Source: Acetatifactor muris (GTDB lineage: Bacteria; Bacillota; Clostridia; Lachnospirales; Lachnospiraceae). From it: 64,000 nt of DNA. The stretch is taken from positions 1-64,000 of the forward strand of contig JAMPHD010000010.1 of NCBI GenBank assembly GCA_023663635.1. The letters are read 5' to 3'. A program made the position numbers and the translations under genes. Numbering within the stretch: position 1 is the stretch's first letter; every line of letters begins with the position of its first letter. The notes beneath the pieces are model-generated. The model did no database searches. It worked only from the letters and a program-made list of their open reading frames with translations, and was not told where the DNA came from. This document shows, in pieces, positions 36,402 through 44,392 of the stretch.

Positions 36402-37327
36402 GTCTTTTGAGCGTGATCGTTCCATGTTATAACGAGGAGGAGAGCGTGGAGCTGTTTTACAGGGAATTGATCAAAAACGATCCTTTTTTGGAGGAGAAGG
36501 GATTGGAGCTGGAGCTGCTCTATATAGACGACGGATCCGCGGACGGCACCGTGCGGGAAGTCAAGAAACTTCGCGGGGAGGATGAGAGGGTGCATCTGAT
36601 CTCCTTTTCCAGAAATTTTGGCAAGGAGGCCGCCATGTTTGCGGGTTTGGAGAAAGCGAAAGGCGATTATGTGGTCATGATGGATGTGGATCTGCAGGAT
36701 CCGCCGAGCCTGTTGCCGGAGATGTTCGCGGGTTTGGAGGAGGGCTATGACTCGGTGGCTACCCGCCGCGTCAGCCGCAAAGGGGAGCCGCCCATCCGCA
36801 GTTTCTTCGCGAGGAGATTCTATCGTCTCATGAAAAAGATCTCCAAGACGGAGATGATGGACGGCGCCAGGGATTACCGGCTCATGACGAGGCAGATGGT
36901 GGATGCCATCCTGTCCATGCGGGAATACAATCGCTTTACCAAGGGAATCTTCGGATGGGTGGGTTTCCGCACCAAGTGGTTGGAGTATGAGAATGTGGAG
37001 CGTGCCAGAGGCGAGACAAAGTGGAATTTCTGGAAACTGCTGATGTATTCCTTTGACGGGATCACGGCATTTTCCACGGCGCCGCTGTTGATCTCCTCGC
37101 TGATGGGGGTCTTCTTCTGTATCCTGGCCTTCGCCATGATCGTGTTTGTGATCGTGCGCAAGATCCTGTTCGGAGATCCGGTCTCGGGTTGGCCTTCTTT
37201 AGTGTGTATCATGCTGCTGACCAGCGGCATACAGTTTTTCTGTACCGGAATTTTGGGACAATATCTGGCCAAAACTTACATGGAAGTAAAAAGGAGGCCC
37301 ATTTATCTGGTGCGGGAAGAGTTGTAA
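36398..37327 (+). CDS. GtrB/DPM1-type family 2 glycosyltransferase
   Basis: A 309-residue enzyme with a GT-A domain: SVIVPCYNEEESVELFYREL, then LLYIDDGSADGT, and the metal motif VMMDVDLQDPP. Two C-terminal membrane spans (about residues 230-255 and 265-290) follow. This is the design of bactoprenol- or dolichol-phosphate glycosyltransferases, which load a sugar on a lipid carrier for export. The ATGA overlap with the c-di-GMP gene indicates translational coupling. It may serve the GT-C-like membrane pair at 38066-39885. The sugar cannot be read from sequence. Confidence 0.9.
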   Translation: MSLLSVIVPCYNEEESVELFYRELIKNDPFLEEKGLELELLYIDDGSADGTVREVKKLRGEDERVHLISFSRNFGKEAAMFAGLEKAKGDYVVMMDVDLQDPPSLLPEMFAGLEEGYDSVATRRVSRKGEPPIRSFFARRFYRLMKKISKTEMMDGARDYRLMTRQMVDAILSMREYNRFTKGIFGWVGFRTKWLEYENVERARGETKWNFWKLLMYSFDGITAFSTAPLLISSLMGVFFCILAFAMIVFVIVRKILFGDPVSGWPSLVCIMLLTSGIQFFCTGILGQYLAKTYMEVKRRPIYLVREEL

Positions 37328-37404
37328 TTTGGCAAAAGTCCACTTTTAGGCACTTTTTTTCGGAAATTCTGTCCAAAGTTGCGATGGAAAGTCCTTTTTT
37401 CCGA

Positions 37405-37411
37405 TTCGACA
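37405..37411 (-). promoter_or_regulatory. 0A-box-like site (TGTCGAA)
   Basis: On the minus strand, TGTCGAA matches the Spo0A recognition core 7 of 7. It sits just upstream of an extended -10-like TGATAAAAT (37416-37424), in the -35 region of the stand-alone Spo0A-domain gene. Confidence 0.45.
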
Positions 37412-37454
37412 TTCATGATAAAATAACCCTAAGCAGTCACAAGAAGGAGCAATA

Positions 37455-37461
37455 CTCGACA
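37455..37461 (-). promoter_or_regulatory. Second 0A-box-like site (TGTCGAG)
   Basis: Matches the 0A core 6 of 7 on the minus strand, 50 bases from the first and inside the leader of the same gene. Confidence 0.3.
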
Positions 37462-37480
37462 TGTGAAAGGGGAATTCATT

Positions 37481-37858
37481 ATGGATATTGCGGTTGTAGA
37501 GGATTATGAACTGGAGAGATACATTACAGACATTATGTTGGATATAGGAGTGCCGGCACATTTGAAGGGCTATCATTATCTTCGTGATGCCATTCTGCTC
37601 TCGGGCAGGGACATGGAGGTGGTGAGCAGTGTGACAAAGCTGCTGTATCCTGCCATTGCGAAGAGATTTAAGACTACGGATCAGAAGGTGGAGCGGGCGA
37701 TCCGCAATGCCATCGAGGTGTCGTGGAACAGGGGAAATGTGGAGACATTTGAGAAAATGTTCGGATATTCGGTACTCTCGGGCAAAAGCAGACCCACCAA
37801 CAGCGAGTACATCGCAAGGATTGCGGACAAGGTTCGCCTTGATTTCAAAGCCATGTGA
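37481..37858 (+). CDS. Stand-alone Spo0A DNA-binding (effector) domain protein
   Basis: A 125-residue protein that corresponds over nearly its whole length to the C-terminal effector domain of Spo0A. It has the helix block IGVPAHLKGYHYLRDAI, then VTKLLYPAIAKRFKTT, the recognition region KVERAIRNAIEVSWNRGNVE and the tail RPTNSEYIARIADKVRL. There is no receiver domain, no phosphorylatable aspartate and no linker. ATG 37481 has AAAGGGG upstream; an in-frame GTG at 37463 overlaps that site. It would bind 0A boxes without phosphorelay control, as a competitor or constitutive regulator. It is flanked by its own promoter region and a terminator. Confidence 0.9.
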   Translation: MDIAVVEDYELERYITDIMLDIGVPAHLKGYHYLRDAILLSGRDMEVVSSVTKLLYPAIAKRFKTTDQKVERAIRNAIEVSWNRGNVETFEKMFGYSVLSGKSRPTNSEYIARIADKVRLDFKAM

Positions 37859-37905
37859 CCGGGGATGGCTACATATATGATGCTCTGATGTCCTGTGAAT
37901 GCTGA

Positions 37906-37944
37906 CGGCCATGATCGCGTTTTAGTGCGATTGTGGCCGGTTTT
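37906..37944 (+). terminator. Terminator after the Spo0A-domain gene
   Basis: CGGCCA/TGGCCG outer and ATCGC/GCGAT inner arms, with TG-TG mismatches between them, are followed by GTTTTA. Confidence 0.75.
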
Positions 37945-38065
37945 ATGTCACGGGGGTTTGTGTTGTGCAGGTTTTGCGTTGGTCGTTGATATTTCCGCGA
38001 TAAAATGATATTCTAATAGAAACGGCAAATTGGAGATATTTGGCTACAGTCAGAGAGGCGCGGCG

Positions 38066-39076
38066 ATGGGAGCGTTTTGGTTTGTGCTGTGTATGGCGGG
38101 ATTTTCCGTTCTGTTGGGAACCGGCGTCACAGGGGTTATATATGGCGGACAGGCCCGCAAACTGCATATGGCGGACAGGATCCTTGTGGGATTTTTGACC
38201 CTTTTGGGAGTGGCGGAGGCGGCGCATCTGACGATGCTTTTCGCCGGGCGCTCCTTTGCGGAGGGAATCGCGGTCTTTGCGGCGGGAACGGGGGTGTTGT
38301 CGGTCTTCTTAGGGGCGGTATGGCTGTGGCGGAAACGCCGCGCCCCGGGGAGCCGGAAACGGGGCTCCGGATGGCAGGGCAGGGATATCACCCCGCTCGT
38401 GGCGGGGCTGCTGCTCGTGTGGACGCTGCTTTTGATCTCTCAGATCGTCACCGTTTGGTCGGGAGAGCATGTATATAGGGCGGGGGACATGACCGTGGAG
38501 ACCGTGCAGAGTTTCCTGCAGACGGACGGGCTGTGGCAGGTGAATCCGCTCACGGGACAGGCTTATGAGGTTGGTGTGCCCAAGCGGATCCAAATTTTGG
38601 GACTGCCCACGTTTTATGGTGTTTTGAGTCGTATATTCGGACTTTCCGCCGCGGAGACGGTGGAGCGGCTGATCCCTCTCTGGGTGCTGTTTATGAGTTA
38701 TCTGACCTATTGGCTCCTGGCGGGGACGCTTTTTCCCAAGAAACAGGACAGGGTGGGGAGACTGCTCTTCATGGTGATCGTGGCGGCGGTGTTCAGCGTG
38801 GGAGACTATCTGTACGGTATGGACGGTTTCGGACTTCTGTACGGCGGATACCGGGGTGTGACGATACGCAACGCGGTGTTGGTTCCCTATACCTTAAGTC
38901 TGGCCCTTCGGAACAGATGGCGTTTGGTCTGGCTCTGCATGGCGGCGGAGGTCTGCGTCGTGTGGACTCTGTATGGCTTGGGAGCCTGCGCGGTGGTGGC
39001 TTTGGGCATATGGATCCTGTGGCTGTGGCAGAGAAAGCGCATGGAGAGCTTGGGTGAGACCGGAGAGGAGGGCTGA
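38066..39076 (+). CDS. DUF6077-like polytopic membrane protein, N-terminal part
   Basis: A 336-residue protein with eight or nine hydrophobic spans. A loop after the fourth carries DMTVETVQSFLQTDGLWQVN and NPLTGQAYEVGVPKRIQ, resembling the DUF6077 segment that follows the first spans in GT-C-fold transferase-like proteins. It stops after a charged tail, and the following gene supplies more spans and a soluble C-terminal domain. ATG 38066 has AGAGAGG eight bases upstream; a TTG at 38030 is less likely. The family call rests on remembered pattern and is moderate. Confidence 0.65.
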   Translation: MGAFWFVLCMAGFSVLLGTGVTGVIYGGQARKLHMADRILVGFLTLLGVAEAAHLTMLFAGRSFAEGIAVFAAGTGVLSVFLGAVWLWRKRRAPGSRKRGSGWQGRDITPLVAGLLLVWTLLLISQIVTVWSGEHVYRAGDMTVETVQSFLQTDGLWQVNPLTGQAYEVGVPKRIQILGLPTFYGVLSRIFGLSAAETVERLIPLWVLFMSYLTYWLLAGTLFPKKQDRVGRLLFMVIVAAVFSVGDYLYGMDGFGLLYGGYRGVTIRNAVLVPYTLSLALRNRWRLVWLCMAAEVCVVWTLYGLGACAVVALGIWILWLWQRKRMESLGETGEEG

Positions 39077-39078
39077 GT

Positions 39079-39885
39079 ATGTGGGAATGGCTGCGCAACG
39101 CCCGACTGGGTTGGCTGGATTTTACGGGGGCGGGTAAGCTTGCCGTATTGTTTCTTGCGGCCTTGCTCTATCTGGTTTTTGCAACCGGGCAGAAAGGCTC
39201 GCGCCGCAGGTTGGTGATCTATGCGGCGGTCATGGCCGCGCTGTGTATCTGTCCCGTGACGGCGGCGGTCCTGATGGTATATCAGACGAGATTTTACGAC
39301 TATCAGTGGATTTGGAGCATGGTTCCCATGACGGCGGTGGCGGCTTTGGGCGGCACCGTATTTCTCACCGGGCAGTGGAAGACCGGTCGGGGATACAGGA
39401 CGTGGGCGCGTAATGCGGCGGTGACGCTGTGCGTGGCGGCGATCCTTGTGCTCTGCGGAAATATGGGGCAGGCTCAGGCAGAGGATACCTATATAAATTT
39501 GGACAGGGAGCGCGCGGAGGCGGTCCTGGAAAAAGCGCGGGAGGTCTGTCCGGGGGAGATCTGCCTGTGGGCGCCCCGGGAAATTCTGGAATATGCCCGC
39601 TTGGGCGACGGTTCGATCACATTGCTCTACGGGCGGAATATGTGGGAGGAATCCCTGAACGCGTACAGCTATGACACTTATTCCGGGGAACTGCGCGAAT
39701 TATATGAATGGATGGAGCAGTTGGAGGAGCGTGGCGGGGAAAGTCTTGTGCAACGGGCTTTTGATCTGGGGGCAGACTGCATTATCCTGCCGAAAGATTT
39801 GGGAGAAGGGATCTTGTCCGCCACGAGTGACATAACGGATGTTATTGAATTGGACGAGGGGTATTATCTGCTGAAAATGAGGTGA
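39079..39885 (+). CDS. Membrane protein with C-terminal soluble domain, partner of the preceding gene
   Basis: A 268-residue protein with four spans (about residues 20-38, 48-70, 80-98, 112-130) followed by a 130-residue outside domain that ends GADCIILPKDLGEGILSATS and VIELDEGYYLLKMR. That ending is typical of the C-terminus of large GT-C or YfhO-like membrane proteins. It begins two bases after the previous stop, in another frame, with GGAGAGGAGGG as a strong site. The two genes together look like one large membrane protein encoded in two pieces. Function unknown beyond likely polymer or lipid-linked sugar handling. Confidence 0.65.
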   Translation: MWEWLRNARLGWLDFTGAGKLAVLFLAALLYLVFATGQKGSRRRLVIYAAVMAALCICPVTAAVLMVYQTRFYDYQWIWSMVPMTAVAALGGTVFLTGQWKTGRGYRTWARNAAVTLCVAAILVLCGNMGQAQAEDTYINLDRERAEAVLEKAREVCPGEICLWAPREILEYARLGDGSITLLYGRNMWEESLNAYSYDTYSGELRELYEWMEQLEERGGESLVQRAFDLGADCIILPKDLGEGILSATSDITDVIELDEGYYLLKMR

Positions 39886-39889
39886 CGGT

Positions 39890-40663
39890 ATGGAGGCGGC
39901 AAAACAGGACGGGTTGGTGAGTATCATAGTACCCGTCTATAATGTGGAGAAATATATCGTGGAGGCCATAGAGAGCGTGCGCCGCCAGACCTATGACAAT
40001 TGGGAACTTCTGTTGGTGGAGGACGGCAGCACGGACGACACCGGGCGGATCATGGAGGAATACGGGGAGAGTGTGCGGGACGACCGTATCCGTATCCTCA
40101 GACAGCCTGAGAATCGCGGGGCCGCGGAGGCGCGCAACAGAGGTGTGACCGAGGCGCGGGGGCGCTATATCGCCTATCTGGATTCGGACGATCTCTGGGA
40201 GCCTGAGAAGTTGGAGAGGGAGCTTGCTTTTATGCGTGAGAGGCAGGCGGCTTTTGCCTTTACGGGCTATGAGTTCGCGGATGAGAGCGGGAAAGGTATG
40301 GGCAAGGTGGTGCATGTGCCCCGGACCCTGAATTATAAACAGGCTCTTCGGAATACCACGATCTTTACCACCACGGTGATGTTTGACACCGCGCGGATTC
40401 CCAAAGAGATGCTGCAGATGCCCAAGGTTAAGAGCGAGGACACCGCTCTGTGGTGGAAGGTGCTGCGAAACGGCTATATCGCTTGGGGATTAGACGAAAA
40501 TCTGGTGAAGTACCGCCGCGCGGGCAGCAGTCTGTCCTCCAATAAACTGGAGGCCGTGCGCCGCATCTGGAATCTCTACCGCAAGGTGGAGGGACTGAGC
40601 GTTCCGGTCTGTATGTGGAATTTTGGGTTTTGGGCCGTCAGGGCTGTTTGGCGCCGGGTATAG
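39890..40663 (+). CDS. Family 2 glycosyltransferase
   Basis: A 257-residue soluble GT-A enzyme: VSIIVPVYNVEKYIVEAIES, then LLLVEDGSTDDTG, the RGAAEARNRGV equivalent (NRGAAEARNRGVTEARG) and IAYLDSDDLWEPEKLE. Donor and acceptor are unknown. It is four bases after the previous gene, with GAGGTGACGG as ribosome binding site, and ends the first EPS sub-operon before the repeat-rich leader. Confidence 0.9.
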   Translation: MEAAKQDGLVSIIVPVYNVEKYIVEAIESVRRQTYDNWELLLVEDGSTDDTGRIMEEYGESVRDDRIRILRQPENRGAAEARNRGVTEARGRYIAYLDSDDLWEPEKLERELAFMRERQAAFAFTGYEFADESGKGMGKVVHVPRTLNYKQALRNTTIFTTTVMFDTARIPKEMLQMPKVKSEDTALWWKVLRNGYIAWGLDENLVKYRRAGSSLSSNKLEAVRRIWNLYRKVEGLSVPVCMWNFGFWAVRAVWRRV

Positions 40664-40736
40664 TTGATGCTTTCTTGGGGCAAATTTTTAATTTATCTTA
40701 AGAAACGGGTTTTTTATATACCATCCGGCAAAAATA

Positions 40737-40745
40737 TGGTATAAT
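40737..40745 (+). promoter_or_regulatory. Extended -10 promoter of the EPS operon
   Basis: TGGTATAAT (TATAAT at 40740-40745) has no strong -35; TATACC 17 bases upstream matches 3 of 6. Transcription would begin near 40752, giving a leader of about 280 bases that holds the whole repeat region. Confidence 0.5.
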
Positions 40746-40769
40746 GTCCGCGTAGGCAATGAGCAGTGC

Positions 40770-40833
40770 GACCCAAGGCGGCCCCACAGGTCGTCATGCT
40801 TGCATGTAACGACCTGTGGGGCCGCCTTGGGTC
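40770..40833. repeat. Perfect 25-bp inverted repeat (large hairpin) in the EPS leader
   Basis: Positions 40770-40794 are the exact reverse complement of 40809-40833. The 14-base loop itself can pair ATGC with GCAT. No T tract follows (GTCATAGGG), so it is not an ordinary terminator. The rest of the 370-base gap at 40664-41033 holds the promoter and the direct repeats listed next; no gene is visible in it. Confidence 0.8.
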
Positions 40834-40846
40834 ATAGGGCGACAGT

Positions 40847-41004
40847 CCGTGAGCCCACAACTGCTGCGCAGTTGCGGGCGGCGCACTGCGAAGGAGCGGC
40901 GAGAGGGCGGCAGCCCGTGAGCCCACAACTGCTGCGCAGTTGCGGGCGGCGCACTGCGCAGAGGTAACGGGCGGCGCACTGCGAAGGAGCGGCGAGAGGG
41001 CGGC
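40847..41004. repeat. Interlocked direct repeats (44 bp and 37 bp) in the EPS leader
   Basis: A 44-bp unit at 40847-40890 is repeated exactly at 40915-40958. A 37-bp unit at 40875-40911 recurs at 40968-41004. Each 44-bp copy holds the palindrome-like CAACTGCTGCGCAGTTG. The end motif CGCACTGC is also found inverted (GCAGTGCG) at 40763-40770, just before the large hairpin. Confidence 0.8.
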
Positions 41005-41033
41005 GAGGGAATTGCCAAGCCGGAGGAAATGAC

Positions 41034-42497
41034 TTGAAGGCGAATACCAATGAATACAATTTAAGACGGATGGAAGCTTTTAAGCGTCTGATCAATATAG
41101 CGCTGTCCGCGCTGTGTCTGGCCTTGGAGACGGGAATTTTCGCTTATCACTGGCTGGTGCATTTTCAGTACAGCGTGGTGGAATCTCTGCGAAATTTCGG
41201 TTACAAAGGACATATCGTGGAGATTGCTTTCTATGGCCTGATCCTCTTTTTCCTGACTACCATGTACGGCGGTATGCGTCTGGGTTATCTGAAGAATGTA
41301 GAGTTGATCTTTTCGCAGCTCTTTGCCACGGTGTTGGCCACAATGTTCATCTATGTGGAACTGTCCATCATGGCGCATCAGCCCTTCGTGCCGAAGGTCT
41401 TTCTGATGATGCTGACGGAGCAGACGATCACGGTGATCATTTACACCAATATCGCGAATCGGATCTATCGAAATATCTTCCCGCCGAGAAAACTTCTGCT
41501 GATCCACGGCGAGAGACCCATTGAGGACATCTACAACAAGTTTGAGAGCCGCAGGGACAAATATATCATTGAGAAGACTCTGTGTATGCGCGAGGGCATG
41601 GACAGGATCCGCCAGGAGATCCTCCACAGCTATGAGAAGGGAGAATGCACCGCGGTGGTGGTCTGGGATGTGCCCACGGCGGAGCGCAATCAGATCCTGA
41701 AATTCTGCTATGCCCAAAACATCAGGATTTACATCATGCCTAAAATAACAGATGTTATACTTGGCGGCGCGGAGGAGCTGCATATCTTCGATTCTCCCCT
41801 GTTGCTGACCAGGGAGTACAGACTCAGTATGGAACAGCGATTTATCAAACGGACTGTTGATATCGTGTGTTCTTTAATTTTGTTGGTACTCACATCGCCG
41901 ATCATGTTGCTCACCGCTATTGCCATCAAGGCATATGACGGCGGTCCGGTGTTGTATAAGCAGATCCGCTGTACCAGAGGGCGCAGACAATTTTCCATCA
42001 TGAAATTCCGCAGTATGCGCACGGACGCGGAGAAGGATGGCGTGGCGCGACTGGCGCAGAAGAATGACGACCGCATCACTCCCATCGGCAAATTCATCCG
42101 CAAGTGCAGGATTGACGAATTGCCGCAGTTGTTCAATATCCTGCGGGGAGATATGTCCTTCATAGGCCCCAGACCGGAGAGGCCGGAGATCATCCGTCAG
42201 TATATGGAGATCATGCCGGAATTTGCGTATCGCACTAAGGTGAAAGCAGGATTGGCGGGATTCGCTCAGGTGTACGGCAAATACAACACTTCACCCTATG
42301 ATAAATTAAAACTGGATTTAACTTATATCGAACATTATTCGCTCTGGTTGGATCTGAAACTGATGCTTTTGACTCTGAAAGTGCTGTTTTGGCCGGACAG
42401 CACGGAGGGGGTGGAGAGCGAGATGGTGACGGCGTTCAAGAAGGAGCATGAGCGCGACGGATTTTCGGAGCAGGATACGGACACGGAGAAGGAGTAA
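41034..42497 (+). CDS. Undecaprenyl-phosphate sugar phosphotransferase (EPS initiation)
   Basis: A 487-residue polyisoprenyl-phosphate hexose-1-phosphate transferase. Four N-terminal membrane spans and a CoA-binding-like central domain (about residues 150-260) precede the bacterial sugar transferase domain. This starts KRTVDIVCSLILLVLTSPIM and contains KFRSMRTDAEKDG, RKCRIDELPQLFNILRGDMS, FIGPRPERPE and KAGLAGFAQVYGKYN. It transfers the first sugar phosphate to the lipid carrier. The TTG at 41034 is the start because GGAGG lies seven bases upstream. It heads the main EPS operon behind the repeat leader. Confidence 0.93.
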   Translation: MKANTNEYNLRRMEAFKRLINIALSALCLALETGIFAYHWLVHFQYSVVESLRNFGYKGHIVEIAFYGLILFFLTTMYGGMRLGYLKNVELIFSQLFATVLATMFIYVELSIMAHQPFVPKVFLMMLTEQTITVIIYTNIANRIYRNIFPPRKLLLIHGERPIEDIYNKFESRRDKYIIEKTLCMREGMDRIRQEILHSYEKGECTAVVVWDVPTAERNQILKFCYAQNIRIYIMPKITDVILGGAEELHIFDSPLLLTREYRLSMEQRFIKRTVDIVCSLILLVLTSPIMLLTAIAIKAYDGGPVLYKQIRCTRGRRQFSIMKFRSMRTDAEKDGVARLAQKNDDRITPIGKFIRKCRIDELPQLFNILRGDMSFIGPRPERPEIIRQYMEIMPEFAYRTKVKAGLAGFAQVYGKYNTSPYDKLKLDLTYIEHYSLWLDLKLMLLTLKVLFWPDSTEGVESEMVTAFKKEHERDGFSEQDTDTEKE

Positions 42498-42500
42498 TCT

Positions 42501-43559
42501 ATGTGGGAAGGCAGCTATGCGTCCGAGCCCTTTGATCTGCGGCTGACAGCGCTTTGCATGATGCGTGATCTCGGCAGGATCGCGCTGTGTACGCTGTTGG
42601 GCACGCTGATATTCGGCGGCGGATATTATGTGAAAAATGTGCTTTTGGGACCGGCGCCCCAATATGAGATGACCCTGACCTGTAAGCTGGAATATACAGA
42701 CCCCCCGGTGCAGTCAGGGGATTACTATATCAACGAGATGACTTGGAATACCTATCTGGACTCCGAGGAATTCAGACAGATGGTGGAGCTTGCTCAGCCC
42801 TTTGTCGGCATGGATGTGACGACGGATATATGGACGGAGAATCCCCTTGGTCTGCAGGAGGCATTGTCCGCCGCGGTGGCATCGGATATCCATGTGCCCT
42901 CCTTCACGGTGAGCACTCCCGACGCGGACAAGACCAGGACTCTGTGCGCGGTGGTGCGGGAGGTATTGACGGGAGATTTTGTCGCCGGCATTCCCGAGAT
43001 CGCCTCCATCCGCGTGTTGGATGAGAGCGGCCCGGTGGCGGTATATCCGGATGTACGGCCCCTGCGGGCGGTGATCCTCAGCGCGCTGCTCTCCTGTTTC
43101 TTCACGGTGACGGTGTGGCTCCTTCGGGAGATCGGAGCGGACAGTATCAGACTGCCGGCCACCCTGCGCCGCAGATATGGTCTGAAGGCTCTGGGGACGG
43201 TCGAGAGCGCCGAGCTCAAAGAAAACGCAGGGTATTTATTCAAAAATAAAGACAAAATTGCCGTCTGTGCCGTGGATTCAGGCACGGATCCCCAAATTGT
43301 GACGGAATCCCTGCAGGAAAAATTGCGGACTCAAGCGGAGTGGATCGCCGTTCCCGCGCCGCTCCTTTGTCCGGAGAGCGCCGAGATATTGCGGGACGCG
43401 GACGCGGTATTGCTCGTAGTGGAGGCGGGACTTCACGCGGGCAAGCCCTTGGAACGGGTACTGGAATTTCTAAAGACGCAGGATATCGCCGTGACGGCGA
43501 CACTTTTGTGGAATGCGGATGAGGCGTTGATCCGCGCCTATTACAGATTGGGGCGATAA
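42501..43559 (+). CDS. Wzz/YveK-like chain-length protein with degenerate kinase-like tail
   Basis: A 352-residue membrane protein. Its first span is at about residues 28-50 and its second at about 188-208; between them lies a 135-residue outside domain, the Wzz/CpsC layout. The cytoplasmic tail from about 230 (LKENAGYLFKNKDKIAVCAV then DADAVLLVVEAGLHAGKPLE) recalls the C-terminal part of BY-kinases such as CpsD. It has no Walker A loop and no tyrosine cluster. It could be a pseudo-kinase that mimics the partner domain. It follows the initiator gene by three bases. Confidence 0.75.
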   Translation: MWEGSYASEPFDLRLTALCMMRDLGRIALCTLLGTLIFGGGYYVKNVLLGPAPQYEMTLTCKLEYTDPPVQSGDYYINEMTWNTYLDSEEFRQMVELAQPFVGMDVTTDIWTENPLGLQEALSAAVASDIHVPSFTVSTPDADKTRTLCAVVREVLTGDFVAGIPEIASIRVLDESGPVAVYPDVRPLRAVILSALLSCFFTVTVWLLREIGADSIRLPATLRRRYGLKALGTVESAELKENAGYLFKNKDKIAVCAVDSGTDPQIVTESLQEKLRTQAEWIAVPAPLLCPESAEILRDADAVLLVVEAGLHAGKPLERVLEFLKTQDIAVTATLLWNADEALIRAYYRLGR

Positions 43560-43585
43560 CGGAAACTTGGACACGGAGGGTTTAT

Positions 43586-44392
43586 ATGGGCGTAGAGGTT
43601 TTGGTTTCCGTGATGGGTCAGGAACTCGCAGAGTTGGCGGAGAGGATGCGGTTGGATTCGGACGCGGTGATCATCAATCAATGCGACTGCCTTGACTATG
43701 CGGAGACGGACCGGGGAGGACACAGGATCCGCTTTTATTCTTTTCCGGAGAGAGGGATTGGCAGGAGTCGCAACGCCGCCATAGAGCGGGCGGAGGGGGA
43801 TATCTGTCTCTTTTCGGATGAGGACATTGTGTACGAAAAGGGTTACGCGCAGGCCATCGAGAACGAGTTTGAGCGCAATCCCGCGGCGGATATGATCCTG
43901 TTCAACATCGAGGTGGAGGAGTCGAGGCGCACCTATCATATTGAGGAGCGCAAACGGGTACACTGGTATAATTGCGGGCGTTACGGCGCGGTGAGTTTCG
44001 CCGTCAGGCGGGCCGTGCTGCTTGAATCCGGCGTGCGGTTTTCTTTGCTTTTCGGCGGCGGCGCCAGATTCAGCAACGGGGAGGACAGCCTGTTTCTGAA
44101 GGAAATCATGGACCGGGGATGTCGGGTCTATACGGCTCCCGTCACCATCGGCCGCGAGACGGCGGGGGAATCTACCTGGTTTGAGGGATACAATCGGAAA
44201 TTTTTCCATGACAGAGGCGTGTTGTACCACTATCTGTACGGAGGGATGGCGCTGCCTTTCTCCCTGCGATTTCTGTTGGCCCACAGGGGCAGACTGTGCG
44301 TGAGCCTGTCCCTGACACAGGCGTTTCGGTATATGCGGGAGGGCGCGCGGGAGGGGAGACGGCTCGGAAAGGAGGCCCTGCATGGAGAGTAG
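43586..44392 (+). CDS. Glycosyltransferase, GT-A fold (family 2-like)
   Basis: A 268-residue soluble enzyme. The nucleotide-binding start is unusual (VEVLVSVMGQELAELAERM), but the central ERGIGRSRNAAIERAEGDIC and LFSDEDIVYEKGYAQAIENE are clear GT-A features. The D-x-D equivalent is SDEDIV. A late FSNGEDSLFLKEIMDRGCRV block carries the usual acceptor-side ED pair. ATG 43586 follows CGGAGGG. It overlaps the EpsG-like gene by 11 bases. Confidence 0.85.
   Translation: MGVEVLVSVMGQELAELAERMRLDSDAVIINQCDCLDYAETDRGGHRIRFYSFPERGIGRSRNAAIERAEGDICLFSDEDIVYEKGYAQAIENEFERNPAADMILFNIEVEESRRTYHIEERKRVHWYNCGRYGAVSFAVRRAVLLESGVRFSLLFGGGARFSNGEDSLFLKEIMDRGCRVYTAPVTIGRETAGESTWFEGYNRKFFHDRGVLYHYLYGGMALPFSLRFLLAHRGRLCVSLSLTQAFRYMREGAREGRRLGKEALHGE

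Noticed and set aside
40770..40833. Ordinary rho-independent terminator
   Set aside because: The stem is strong but there is no T tract after it, and it lies between a promoter and its gene.
40847..41004. Possible CRISPR array
   Set aside because: Units of 44 and 37 bp overlap each other, there are only two copies of each, there are no regular unique spacers, and no cas genes are near.
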